A stretch of 64,000 bases of DNA. Source: DATARN01 sp036264135 (GTDB lineage: Bacteria > Actinomycetota > Acidimicrobiia > Acidimicrobiales > Palsa-688). The DNA lies in the NCBI GenBank assembly GCA_036264135.1, contig DATARN010000171.1, forward strand, positions 40,926-104,925. The letters run 5' to 3'. The first letter of the stretch is position 1; every line of letters begins with the position of its first letter. Of this stretch, positions 15,950-23,541 are shown in pieces. The notes under the pieces were generated by a model. That model saw only the letters and a list, made by a program, of their open reading frames with translations, was not told the DNA's origin and made no database searches. A program made the position numbers and the translations under genes.

Positions 15950-17452
15950 CTACGGGTATCCGGGCCGGTCCTCGTCCTCGTCGCCGGGGGCCAGCGTCGG
16001 GACGGTGACGTTCACCGTGGTCCCGCCGTCGGTGAGCATCTCGATGCGCCCGCCGAGCTGGGTCCGCACCAGATCGCGCACGATCGACAGACCGAGGCTG
16101 GTGGTGCTCTCGATCGAGAAGCCGGGGGGCAATCCCCGGCCGTTGTCGCGCACCTGCACCAGTAGCTGGCCGTCGTCTCGCCGCAACGACACGTGGACCC
16201 GTAGCTGATCACTGCCCGAGCGGGCGGCGCCGAGCGCCGAGACCCCGGGAAAGGCGTGCTCGGCGGCATTCTGCAGCAGCTCGGTCAGGATGACTGCCAG
16301 CGGGGTGGCGACCGACGCCGGCAACTCGCCTGCCTCCCCGTCGTGGCCGATACGGAAGTGGGCTTCGGGCGCCATGAAATCCTCGGCCATCCGCAGGAGC
16401 GACGGCACGATGTCGTCGAAGTCGACCTGGTCCGAGGCATCGCGGGACAGGATCTCGTGGACCAGGGCGATGGTGCGCACCCGACGCTCGGACTCCTCCA
16501 GGGCGCTCTTGGCCTCGCCATCGGGCAACCGCCGAGCCTGGAGGCGCAGCAGCGACGAGATGGTCTGCAGGTTGTTCTTGACCCGGTGGTGGACCTCACG
16601 GATGGCCGCGTCCTTCGATAGCAGCAATCGGTCCATGCGCCGCACGTCGGAGACGTCCCGCATGAGGACCAGCGCCCCGGTCACCTTGCCGTTCTCCAGC
16701 AACGGCATGCACCGGGTCACGACGGTGACATCGGGTCGGCCCTCCACCTCCTGGGTGACTGGGAGGGCGGTGGCGAACGCCTGGTCCACGGCCGTCTCGT
16801 CGATGCCGACCTCGTCGAGTCGCATGCCCTCCAGGCCCGAGTACATCCCCATGCGGTGCAAGGCGTTCACCGCGTTCGGTGAGGCGTACTCCACCCGTCC
16901 GGTGGAGTCGAGGAGCAGGACGCCGTCGCCCACCCGCAGCTCGCTGCGGACCGCCTCCTCGATGGGGTAGGGGAACTCGCCGGAGACGATCATGCGGGCG
17001 AAGCGGTCGAAGACCTCGACGTAGACCCGCTCCAGTTCGCCCGGCCGCCGGCCCACCGACAGCGCCGACTCGCGGGTCATGACGGCCACGACCTCCTCCT
17101 GCCAACGCACGGGGATGGAGACCAGCCGGCCCCGCTCGTTGCGGCTGGGGATGCCGACCTCGCCCTCCACGATGCTGGCCAGCCGCCAGCAGCGCGAGAC
17201 GAGCGGCCGCTCGACCTCGTCGATCACGTGGCCCACCAGGTCCTCGCGGTGGAGGGTCTGGCTGGTCGTGGGCCGCACCTGGCCGAGGACGATGAACCGG
17301 TCGGCGCTGCTGGAAACCGGTACAAACAGGAGCAGGTCGGCGAAGCACAGGTCCGACAACATCCCCCACGAGGCGACCAGCCGCTGCAGGTGGGACAGGG
17401 TGGGACCATCGAGGTCGGTGTAATCTCGGGCCAGCTCGGCCATGGTCGCCAT
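15950..17452 (-). CDS. pdtaS: PdtaS-type sensor histidine kinase
   Basis: A 500-residue soluble histidine kinase. Residues 1-150 form the N-terminal GAF-like domain (DLCFADLLLFVPVSS), residues 170-285 a PAS domain (GVLLLDSTGRVEYASPNAV), and residues 293-380 the HisKA_2 domain with phospho-accepting His in REVHHRVKNNLQTISSLLRL. The ATPase domain follows with NAAEHAFPG (N box), VRDNGRGLPPGF and SLGLSIVRDLV. The mycobacterial protein phosphorylates the ANTAR RNA-binding regulator PdtaR. No single-domain PdtaR gene is adjacent, but a GAF-ANTAR protein is encoded at 46928-47731. Confidence 0.85.
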   Translation of the reverse strand: MATMAELARDYTDLDGPTLSHLQRLVASWGMLSDLCFADLLLFVPVSSSADRFIVLGQVRPTTSQTLHREDLVGHVIDEVERPLVSRCWRLASIVEGEVGIPSRNERGRLVSIPVRWQEEVVAVMTRESALSVGRRPGELERVYVEVFDRFARMIVSGEFPYPIEEAVRSELRVGDGVLLLDSTGRVEYASPNAVNALHRMGMYSGLEGMRLDEVGIDETAVDQAFATALPVTQEVEGRPDVTVVTRCMPLLENGKVTGALVLMRDVSDVRRMDRLLLSKDAAIREVHHRVKNNLQTISSLLRLQARRLPDGEAKSALEESERRVRTIALVHEILSRDASDQVDFDDIVPSLLRMAEDFMAPEAHFRIGHDGEAGELPASVATPLAVILTELLQNAAEHAFPGVSALGAARSGSDQLRVHVSLRRDDGQLLVQVRDNGRGLPPGFSIESTTSLGLSIVRDLVRTQLGGRIEMLTDGGTTVNVTVPTLAPGDEDEDRPGYP

Positions 17453-17504
17453 GACGGTCCCCTCGTTCTCTGCGTCTACTGGTCACCGGGGCGGGGCGCC
17501 CCCG

Positions 17505-18695
17505 TCAGGTCCAGAACTTCTCGCCCAATCGAAGCAGACCGCCGAGGTCGTAGATGTCGGTATCGAACGAGGGCACGGCGGCGACCACCGACGGCGCCGC
17601 CGACAGCTCGGCCCGCTGGGCCGCCTCGCGCTGGGCCACCACCGCGAAGTTGGCGAAGCTCTCCCCCACCTCCGTCAGGACCCGCTCCACGTGGGGCGCC
17701 TCCAACGCCCCGTCGGTCACCGCCGCCACCTTGGCCGCCAGCTCCGGCGCCCGCTCGACGAGCGCCGCCGCCCGCCGCCCGGCGGGGTCGGAGTTGAAGT
17801 AGGAGGGCAGCACCTTGTTCAACACCAACGCATCGAGGTGGAACCGCTTGCTGTTGAGCACGTTGATGAAGAACTCCGCCTCGTGCGCCGGCGCCGCCTC
17901 CAACGTGCTCACGACCACAAACGTGGTCCGGCTGTCGCGCAGCAGGCGCGACACCGCCCGGGAACGCTCGACGAAGCCGTCGTACATCGTCTGGAACAGG
18001 ATGAAGAACTCGGCGATGTCCTGCAGGAACTGTGAGCCGAGGATGCGGTCGGCCACCTGGTAGAAGGGCCGGGAGGCCACGTTCACCAGCCGCGAGCGGT
18101 AGGGCACGATCAGCAGTCGCAGGAAGCGGGACGAAAAGAACTCGGCCATCCGCTCCGGCGCCTCGATGAAGTCGAGGGCATTGCGAGTCGGCGGGGTGTC
18201 CACCACGATCAGGTCGAAATGGCCTTCGGAGTGGAGCTCGTAGAGCCGTTCCATGGCGATGTACTCGTGGCTCTGCACGAAGCGGCCCGAGATGTTCTGG
18301 TAGAGCGGGTTCTCAAGGATTCTCGCCACCGTGGCCTTGTCGGGGGCATGGCGGCGCACCAGGTTGTCCCAGCTCTGCTTGGTGTCCAGCATGGCCGCCC
18401 ACAGCTCGCCCCTCGGGTGGGGCTGCCCGGCGGCCCGGAAGGCGGCGGGGGGCACCCGGATCTCGCTGTTGCCGAACCCCTTCAAGCCGAGGGCATTGGC
18501 GAGCCGTTTGGCCGGGTCAACGGTGAGGACGAGAACCTTGCCGCCCAGCCGGACGGCGGCCATGGCGGCGGCGGCCGCGGCTGTCGTCGTCTTGCCGACC
18601 CCGCCGGAGCCGCAGAAGATGGCGATCTCCTTGGCGGCCAGCAGCGACTCGAACGTCGTGGGTTCGGCGTCAGGGCGAGGAGGCACGGTGGGCAA
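17505..18695 (-). CDS. ArsA-family ATPase (second of pair)
   Basis: A 396-residue ArsA/GET3-like ATPase. The deviant Walker A motif FCGSGGVGKTTTA is near residue 33, VLVLTVDPAKRLANALGL is the switch region, and LIVVDTPPTRNALDF is the switch II/Walker B element. The arsenite-binding cysteines of true ArsA are not apparent, so arsenite transport is unlikely. It follows a second ArsA-like gene by 6 bases. The pair resembles Rv3679/Rv3680 of mycobacteria, which assemble as a two-subunit ATPase connected with envelope properties; the transferred function is inference. Confidence 0.85.
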   Translation of the reverse strand: MPTVPPRPDAEPTTFESLLAAKEIAIFCGSGGVGKTTTAAAAAAMAAVRLGGKVLVLTVDPAKRLANALGLKGFGNSEIRVPPAAFRAAGQPHPRGELWAAMLDTKQSWDNLVRRHAPDKATVARILENPLYQNISGRFVQSHEYIAMERLYELHSEGHFDLIVVDTPPTRNALDFIEAPERMAEFFSSRFLRLLIVPYRSRLVNVASRPFYQVADRILGSQFLQDIAEFFILFQTMYDGFVERSRAVSRLLRDSRTTFVVVSTLEAAPAHEAEFFINVLNSKRFHLDALVLNKVLPSYFNSDPAGRRAAALVERAPELAAKVAAVTDGALEAPHVERVLTEVGESFANFAVVAQREAAQRAELSAAPSVVAAVPSFDTDIYDLGGLLRLGEKFWT

Positions 18696-18701
18696 CCCTC
18701 C

Positions 18702-19658
18702 TCAGAATCCGAGTTCCGCCGAAAGGGCCTCGGCCAGCTGACGGGTCGAGCGCAGCCCGTGGGCCCGGGCGAACAGGTACGGCAGGTACAGGAGGGGAAC
18801 CCGTTGATCGATCCCCTCCCGCAGCCGCTCCAAGTGCTCGGTCCTTGTTCGCCGCAGGGTCACCGCCATGCGGGCGCCCTGCAGCAGCGGCTCGAGCGAC
18901 CCGCCGACCTCGCCTTCGAGCAGCTCGCGGACGTCGGGCTCCCAGAGCCGGTCGAACACCTCCTCCTCGCGGCGGCCGAACAGCTCGGGCAGCACCCGGT
19001 TGACGATCACCGCCGCCAGGTCGACATTGGTCTCCGCCTGCAGCCGGGCCTGGAGCTCGATGGTCTCGTTGACCGGCATCTCCTCGGGCGTCGTGACAAT
19101 GACGACGCCGGTGGTGCGGGCATCGCCCAGGATGTCGAGCATCCAGCCCGTCTGCTGGCGTACCGGCCCGACCTGGATCAGGCCGTTGATCGCCTGGGGG
19201 GCGGCCAGCTGGCCCACGATGTGGCCGGTGGGCGCGGCGTCCACGATCACGATGTCGTAGTGCCGCTCACGAACCTCCCAGCACAGCTTGCCGACCGTGA
19301 CGATCTCCTTGACACCGGGGGCGGCGGTCGCGACGAAGTCGAACATGCGGGCCAGCGGCCCGATACGGGCCATGAGCCCCAACTTCAACTGCAGCGTCAG
19401 GTACTGCTTGAGCGACGCTTCGGTGTCCATGGACATGGCCCACAGCCCGGGCTGGATCTGCCGCTCCTCGAAGCGGGTCGGGCCCGTCTCGAAGAAGTCG
19501 GCCAGATTGCCCTTGGCGTCGACCTCGCAGACCAGGGTCCGCTTGCCCCGCTCGGCGGCCAGCGACCCGAGGGCGGCGGTGACCGCGGTCTTCCCGACCC
19601 CGCCCTTGCCGGTGACGAAGACCAGCTTGCGATCCAGCAGGCTCAGCGGAGCCGGCAC
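18702..19658 (-). CDS. ArsA-family ATPase (first of pair)
   Basis: A 318-residue ArsA-like ATPase. FVTGKGGVGKTAVTAALGSL is the deviant Walker A motif, LVCEVDAKGNLADFF follows as the Asp-containing loop, and IVIVDAAPTGHIVGQL is switch II. It is shorter than its downstream partner, and the two probably form a heterodimer. It is preceded by a DUF3107 gene 27 bases upstream on the same strand, so the three may be co-transcribed. No metal-binding cysteines are seen. Confidence 0.85.
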   Translation of the reverse strand: MPAPLSLLDRKLVFVTGKGGVGKTAVTAALGSLAAERGKRTLVCEVDAKGNLADFFETGPTRFEERQIQPGLWAMSMDTEASLKQYLTLQLKLGLMARIGPLARMFDFVATAAPGVKEIVTVGKLCWEVRERHYDIVIVDAAPTGHIVGQLAAPQAINGLIQVGPVRQQTGWMLDILGDARTTGVVIVTTPEEMPVNETIELQARLQAETNVDLAAVIVNRVLPELFGRREEEVFDRLWEPDVRELLEGEVGGSLEPLLQGARMAVTLRRTRTEHLERLREGIDQRVPLLYLPYLFARAHGLRSTRQLAEALSAELGF

Positions 19659-19685
19659 GGGCGCGGGTGACTCGCGGCGGGCCCG

Positions 19686-19937
19686 CTAACGGGACGCCGC
19701 GGTGTGCGCGCCGAAACCGACCCGCCGTTCCTCCGACGGGCTACCGATCTCGACGTAGGCCAACTTGGCGGCGGGGACGCCGACCCGCCGGCCCTTGCGA
19801 TCGGTCAGCCACAAGACGCCGAGGTCGCCGCTGAGGGCGTCTTCCACCGACTTGACGATCGCCTTCGGGTCGGCGTCGTCACCGAGATCCACCTCAATCT
19901 CCTTCGGCGACTGGGTGACACCGATACGAACCTCCAC
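19686..19937 (-). CDS. DUF3107 family protein
   Basis: An 83-residue actinobacterial protein of unknown function. The whole length fits DUF3107: MEVRIGVTQSPKEIEVDLGD at the start, VKSVEDAL and WLTDRKGRRVGVPAAKLAYV near the end. It is cytoplasmic with no metal motif. It heads the ArsA-pair transcription unit. Confidence 0.85.
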   Translation of the reverse strand: MEVRIGVTQSPKEIEVDLGDDADPKAIVKSVEDALSGDLGVLWLTDRKGRRVGVPAAKLAYVEIGSPSEERRVGFGAHTAASR

Positions 19938-20041
19938 GGCAACGGTCCTCTCTGTCGGGAACGCCCCATCGTACGCCGCCCCCGTAGGAACCCGTCGTTC
20001 CGGTGACGCTGCTCCCCGCCTGATGACGCGGGGGGTCGGGT

Positions 20042-20446
20042 TCAGCGCACGGCGCGCCGGGCGGCGGTGGCGTCAAGGTAGTCCTGCATGTCGACGATCC
20101 GGCCGTCGCGCATCTTCAGGGCCTGGTAGCGAACGTTCGCCTCGCCGCCGAGCCGCCAGCGCAGCTCGACGACGACGCCGCCACGGTCGACCGCGACCAC
20201 GACGGCACGGGCGTCGGTGATCGGCACACCCGGCCGCAGCTCCGATCCGGGAAGGCGGCTGCGGAGGACTTCACGAGCCTCCTCGGGACCGTGTCAGCTG
20301 GGCGCCCGGCGCCACCAGAGGTGGCCCCGCTCGATGCCTCGCCACTCGAAACCCGGTGCCATCAGCCCCACCAGGGGCTCGACGTCACCGCCGGCGGCGG
20401 CGTCAAACGCCTCCTGCACCCGGTCGACGTCGGCCACGGGTTCCAT
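20042..20446 (-). CDS. NTF2/SnoaL-like protein with in-frame UGA: candidate selenoprotein or nonsense pseudogene
   Basis: Read through one UGA (20294-20296), this is a single 134-residue protein of the usual SnoaL/NTF2-like length. Residues 1-50 give VDRVQEAFDAAAGGDVEPLV and GFEWRGIERGHLWWRRAPS; residue 51 is the UGA; then HGPEEAREVLRSRL and, nearer the C-terminus, VAVDRGGVVVELRWRL and VRYQALKMRDGRIVDMQDYL. Both parts are in the same frame and both look like coding sequence of one cone-shaped fold. Cys would be expected or tolerated before HGP, so selenocysteine insertion is possible. GAGGA/UCCUC can pair around an 11-base loop starting 15 bases after the UGA. A simple nonsense mutation remains possible. 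ATG 20446 is chosen; ATG 20473 is an alternative. Confidence 0.6.
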
Positions 20447-20795
20447 GATCGCGCCGAGCTGCCATCGTGTCATCGGCCGATAGCCGACATTTCCGTCGCA
20501 CCTCATGGCTACGGTGGACACAGTGACGGGTGAAGGCGTGGTGAGCGAGCGGGCGCAGCGGTGGGCAGCGACGATGTCCGGCCACAACGCCGGCGGGGCC
20601 GCGGTCCGCCGGGCCCATGGGGAGTTTCCGCGGGCCATCCAGTCGGCGGACCAACCCGGGACGGACCAACTGGCGGGGGCCCTATCCGGGCCGGCGCCCC
20701 TATCCGGGGCGCCGGACCCACCCGGGGGGGCGGCCCGGATAGGGGCAGCGGACCGGCTGGGGGCGGTCGGGCCGTTCGGGCGGGAGGAGCGGGAA
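20447..20795. other. Divergent intergenic region with CCCTATCCGGG repeats
   Basis: About 350 bases between the SnoaL-like gene and the dGTPase gene. It is open in several frames, but I see no supported gene. CCCTATCCGGG occurs directly at 20680-20690 and 20698-20708 and inverted at 20734-20744, and the 12-base arms CCCCTATCCGGG (20697-20708) and CCCGGATAGGGG (20734-20745) can form a strong hairpin. The end holds AGGAG at 20785-20789, the ribosome site of dgt. Confidence 0.6.
20697..20745. repeat. 12-base perfect inverted repeat
   Basis: CCCCTATCCGGG and its complement CCCGGATAGGGG are separated by 25 bases of very GC-rich sequence. A third, 11-base direct copy lies just upstream at 20680-20690. 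It lies about 50 bases before the likely dgt start, so it could be an attenuator hairpin or a regulator site. Confidence 0.6.
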
Positions 20796-21782
20796 GTGGC
20801 CGAGGACGCCTCGCTGGCGCCGGGCGCCACCCGAGGGGTCGGCGCCGGCGACCGGCCGCGCCCGGAGGAACCCGATCCGCTGCGGACCTGCTTCGAGCGC
20901 GACCGCGATCGGATCCTGCACAGCGCTCCCTTCCGGCGGCTGGCCGGCAAGACGCAAGTGTTCATCTTTCCCGACGACCACCAGCGGACCCGTCTGACCC
21001 ACGCCCTCGAAGTCGCCCAGGTAGCGACGGCGGTGGCCAGGGCCTGCCGGCTCAACGTCGCCCTGACCGAGGCCATCGCGCTGGGGCACGACTGCGGGCA
21101 CGGGCCGGGGGGTCACGCCAGCGAAGATGCACTAACGCCGTACCTGCCGGAGGGCTTCGACCACGCCGTCTGGGGCGCCGACGTGGTCCTGCAGTCGTCG
21201 AACCTATGCCGGGAGACGAGCGACGGAATCCGCAACCACTCCTGGAACCGGCCCGCCCCCGCCACTCCGGAGGGCGAGGTGGTGAGCTGGGCCGACCGCA
21301 TCGCCTACGTGTGCCACGACTTCGAGGACGCGGTCGAGGCGGGGATCGTGACCGACGAGATGCTCCCGGCGTCGGTCAGCGCCCGCTGCGGCCGGAGCCG
21401 CAGCCGGCAGCTGGGAGCGTTCATGGCCGGGCTGGTTTCGGGCACGCTGTCAACCGGTTCCGTCGCCATGACCGAGCCCTTCGCCGAGGCGCTGGCCGAC
21501 TTCCGGGCGTGCAACTACGAACGTATCTACCTGCGCCCGTCGTCGGTCACCCAGGGTTCGGCCGTCGTCTCGCTGCTGCGAGCGCTGGTCGAGCACTTCG
21601 CCGACCGGCCCAACCTGCTGCCGGCGGTCGGCTTCCCCGGCATCGAGGCCGGGTCCGACGCCGCCGTCCGGGCCGCCATCACCTATGTCGCCGGCATGAC
21701 GGACCGCTTCGCCTGCCAGACCGCCGTGTCCCAGCTCGGCTGGGACACCTCCCGGCTGCCCCGCTCCGGCCGGGGGATGTAA
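20796..21782 (+). CDS. dgt: dGTP triphosphohydrolase-like HD-domain protein
   Basis: A 328-residue HD-domain enzyme that would cleave dNTPs, classically dGTP, to the nucleoside and tripolyphosphate. FERDRDRILHSAPFRRLAGK is the family signature, RLTHALEV holds the first HD-domain His, and ALGHDCGHGPGGHASE holds the metal-binding HD pair. SWADRIAYVCHDFEDA gives the last conserved Asp. I choose GTG 20796: AGGAG lies 6 bases upstream and family similarity begins there (VAEDASLAPGATRG). A longer reading from 20505 would add about 97 residues of low-complexity sequence with no family match. Confidence 0.85.
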   Translation: MAEDASLAPGATRGVGAGDRPRPEEPDPLRTCFERDRDRILHSAPFRRLAGKTQVFIFPDDHQRTRLTHALEVAQVATAVARACRLNVALTEAIALGHDCGHGPGGHASEDALTPYLPEGFDHAVWGADVVLQSSNLCRETSDGIRNHSWNRPAPATPEGEVVSWADRIAYVCHDFEDAVEAGIVTDEMLPASVSARCGRSRSRQLGAFMAGLVSGTLSTGSVAMTEPFAEALADFRACNYERIYLRPSSVTQGSAVVSLLRALVEHFADRPNLLPAVGFPGIEAGSDAAVRAAITYVAGMTDRFACQTAVSQLGWDTSRLPRSGRGM

Positions 21783-21798
21783 CGCCGGCCGCCGGCCA

Positions 21799-21848
21799 AA
21801 GGCCGGCGTGCTGGTGGCCGGCCGAAGGCCGGCGTGCTGGTGGCCGGC
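21799..21848. repeat. Two tandem copies of a 24-base repeat
   Basis: The unit AAGGCCGGCGTGCTGGTGGC, continuing CGGC, occurs at 21799-21822 and 21825-21848. It follows the dgt stop directly and may form GC-rich stems, perhaps aiding termination. Confidence 0.6.
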
Positions 21849-21867
21849 GTGCCGGCCAGGGAACGGG

Positions 21868-21950
21868 ATCTGTGAGCCGTCATGGTTCTCAGCACCAAAA
21901 CTGACCATATGTGGCAACAGCGGTGCCGAGAACGCCAATCGCTCACAGAT
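21868..21950. repeat. Imperfect 83-base palindrome
   Basis: The left arm reads ATCTGTGAGC, a 7-base mismatched stretch, then GTTCTCAGCACC. The right arm on the opposite strand reads ATCTGTGAGC, a 7-base stretch, then GTTCTCGGCACC. The centre is CCATATGTGG at 21905-21914. It sits between the convergent dgt and cytochrome b genes and encodes nothing. It could be a miniature mobile element remnant, a palindromic repeat unit or a bidirectional terminator; no target-site duplication is evident. Confidence 0.65.
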
Positions 21951-22050
21951 TCGTGTCCGCGGCGTCGTGGGAGCGCCGGCCCCGCCAGCCTCGCCGAGCG
22001 GACACCGGCTCTGCATGCGCCGGCCACGCCGGCCACGCCGGCGCCGGCGG

Positions 22051-22794
22051 TCAGTCGGGCTTCGGAGTGGCCGTCTCCTCGGCCAGCCAGCGGGGGGCTC
22101 GCTGCTTGGCCCACTTCCTGCTGATCGGGCCCCGCAGCATCGAGTCGAGGGACTCGCGGTCGGAGAAGGCGAAGAGCATGTGGCCGGTGATGGTGAAGAA
22201 CAGGGCAATGGCGATCCAGTCGTGCACGAAGGTGGCGCCGGTTCGCCACGACAGGGGCCACGGCTTGTACCAGTGCATGATCGATCCGGTGGCCAGCATT
22301 ACCAGGATGGCCCCGCCGGTGAAGGCGGCGTTGAGCTTCTGGCCGGCGTTGAACTTGCCCTGCTTCAGACCGGTCACCCGTTCGGGACGCCAGCCTCGCC
22401 GGCGGAACCAGACCCGGTCCTCGGGGATCCACCGGTTGAGCCGGCGCAGGTCGGCCCGTAGCCGCCGGCCCCAGGTCCGGCCGGCGATGCCGACGAGGAG
22501 CGGGAAGGGCAGCAGGAGGCCGGCGTACACGTGGATCGTCACCACCAACTGCCGCCGGCCGACCGCCGCCGACAGGGGCGGCAGGTACAAGATGCCGGCG
22601 GTGACGAGCATCACGCCGAAGAGGACGGCGTTGACCCAGTGGACGATGCGTTCGGCCTTGTCGAAGCGCAGCAGCCACCGGCCGGCGCCGCCGCCGCCGC
22701 CGCTGTCGCCGTCGTTGTCGCTGCCGGGGTCAGCGAAACGGGAGCGGGACGGCGCCGGGACGGGGTCAGGCCGTGGGAGCGTCGCTTCGGCCAT
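22051..22794 (-). CDS. Membrane cytochrome b (formate dehydrogenase gamma-like)
   Basis: A 247-residue di-haem cytochrome b-like protein with four membrane segments from about residue 45. Candidate haem ligands are the His in RIVHWVNAVLFGV, TIHVYAGLLLPF, GSIMHWYKPW and FVHDWIAIALFF/TITGHMLF. The first 40 residues are a disordered Pro/Gly/Ser-rich tail with a run of five Gly. Its start lies 29 bases inside the molybdenum oxidoreductase gene upstream, so the two are probably a functional pair: the enzyme exchanges electrons with the quinone pool through this anchor. Start alternatives exist further in. Confidence 0.85.
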   Translation of the reverse strand: MAEATLPRPDPVPAPSRSRFADPGSDNDGDSGGGGGAGRWLLRFDKAERIVHWVNAVLFGVMLVTAGILYLPPLSAAVGRRQLVVTIHVYAGLLLPFPLLVGIAGRTWGRRLRADLRRLNRWIPEDRVWFRRRGWRPERVTGLKQGKFNAGQKLNAAFTGGAILVMLATGSIMHWYKPWPLSWRTGATFVHDWIAIALFFTITGHMLFAFSDRESLDSMLRGPISRKWAKQRAPRWLAEETATPKPD

Positions 22795-23530
22795 TGCTCT
22801 TCCCCACCCAACCGTCGACGTCGTAACCCAGGTTCTCCCAGTAGCCGGGGACCACCTTGTTGACGACCGTGATCCGGGAGAGCCATTTGCAGGACTTGTA
22901 GCCGTACATCGGGGCCACGTACATGCGGACCGGCCCGCCGTGCTGGCGGGTCACGGGGGCGCCCAGCATCTCGTAGGCCACCAGGACATCTGGTCGCCGG
23001 GCCTGGCTGATGGTCAGGCTCTCGGTGTACGCACCGTCGAAGGAGTCGAAGGTCAAGGCGTTGCCGCCCGCCAGCACGCCGGCCTGGTCGAGCAAAGCGG
23101 AGAGCTGCACGCCGGTCCAGTGCACCATGGGTACCCGCCACCCGGTGACGCACTGGAAGTCCTTCACAAGGGAGGTGGCGGGCAGCGATTTGAGGTCGGC
23201 CAGGGACAGGGTCAGCCGGTTCTGCACCATCCCGTCGATGGTCAGTGTGTAGTCACTCGGGCGTTCGAAGGGAAGCGAGCCGGTGATGGAGTAGATCCGG
23301 AAGCCGCCGGCGGCGGGGATGAGCTGGCTCAGCCCGGTCGGATCGGCCGCCTCGATGGGTTGGAGGAAACGGTTGAGGGCATCTTGCACCCGGCCGCCGG
23401 CGACAATTCCGACGGCTCCGAGTCCGAGCATGCCGAGCACCACGCGCCGGCCGATGGGTGTCCCCGCCGACGCCGCGGCGAGCGGCTCACTCGTTCCCAC
23501 GGAAGAAGTGTGCCGCCCGGGGGATCCCAA
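22766..23530 (-). CDS. Tat-exported molybdopterin oxidoreductase (sulfite oxidase/YedY fold)
   Basis: A 254-residue member of the sulfite oxidase/MsrP-like molybdenum enzyme fold. GRRVVLGMLGLGAVGIVAGG near residue 27 is a twin-arginine-type signal or anchor. The molybdenum-binding Cys lies in VKDFQCVTGW near residue 125, followed by WTGVQLSALLDQAGV, PVRMYVAPMYGYKSCKWL and the ending GYWENLGYD. It probably acts outside the membrane with the cytochrome b encoded next. The substrate cannot be inferred; no haem domain is present. GTG at about 23503 is a possible alternative start. Confidence 0.85.
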   Translation of the reverse strand: MGSPGRHTSSVGTSEPLAAASAGTPIGRRVVLGMLGLGAVGIVAGGRVQDALNRFLQPIEAADPTGLSQLIPAAGGFRIYSITGSLPFERPSDYTLTIDGMVQNRLTLSLADLKSLPATSLVKDFQCVTGWRVPMVHWTGVQLSALLDQAGVLAGGNALTFDSFDGAYTESLTISQARRPDVLVAYEMLGAPVTRQHGGPVRMYVAPMYGYKSCKWLSRITVVNKVVPGYWENLGYDVDGWVGKSNGRSDAPTA

Positions 23531-23541
23531 GGGGCCGCGTG

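Noticed and set aside
20505..20795. N-terminal extension of the dGTPase by about 97 residues
   Set aside because: The sequence is low-complexity and contains DNA repeats; AGGAG before GTG 20796 and the start of family similarity support the shorter protein.
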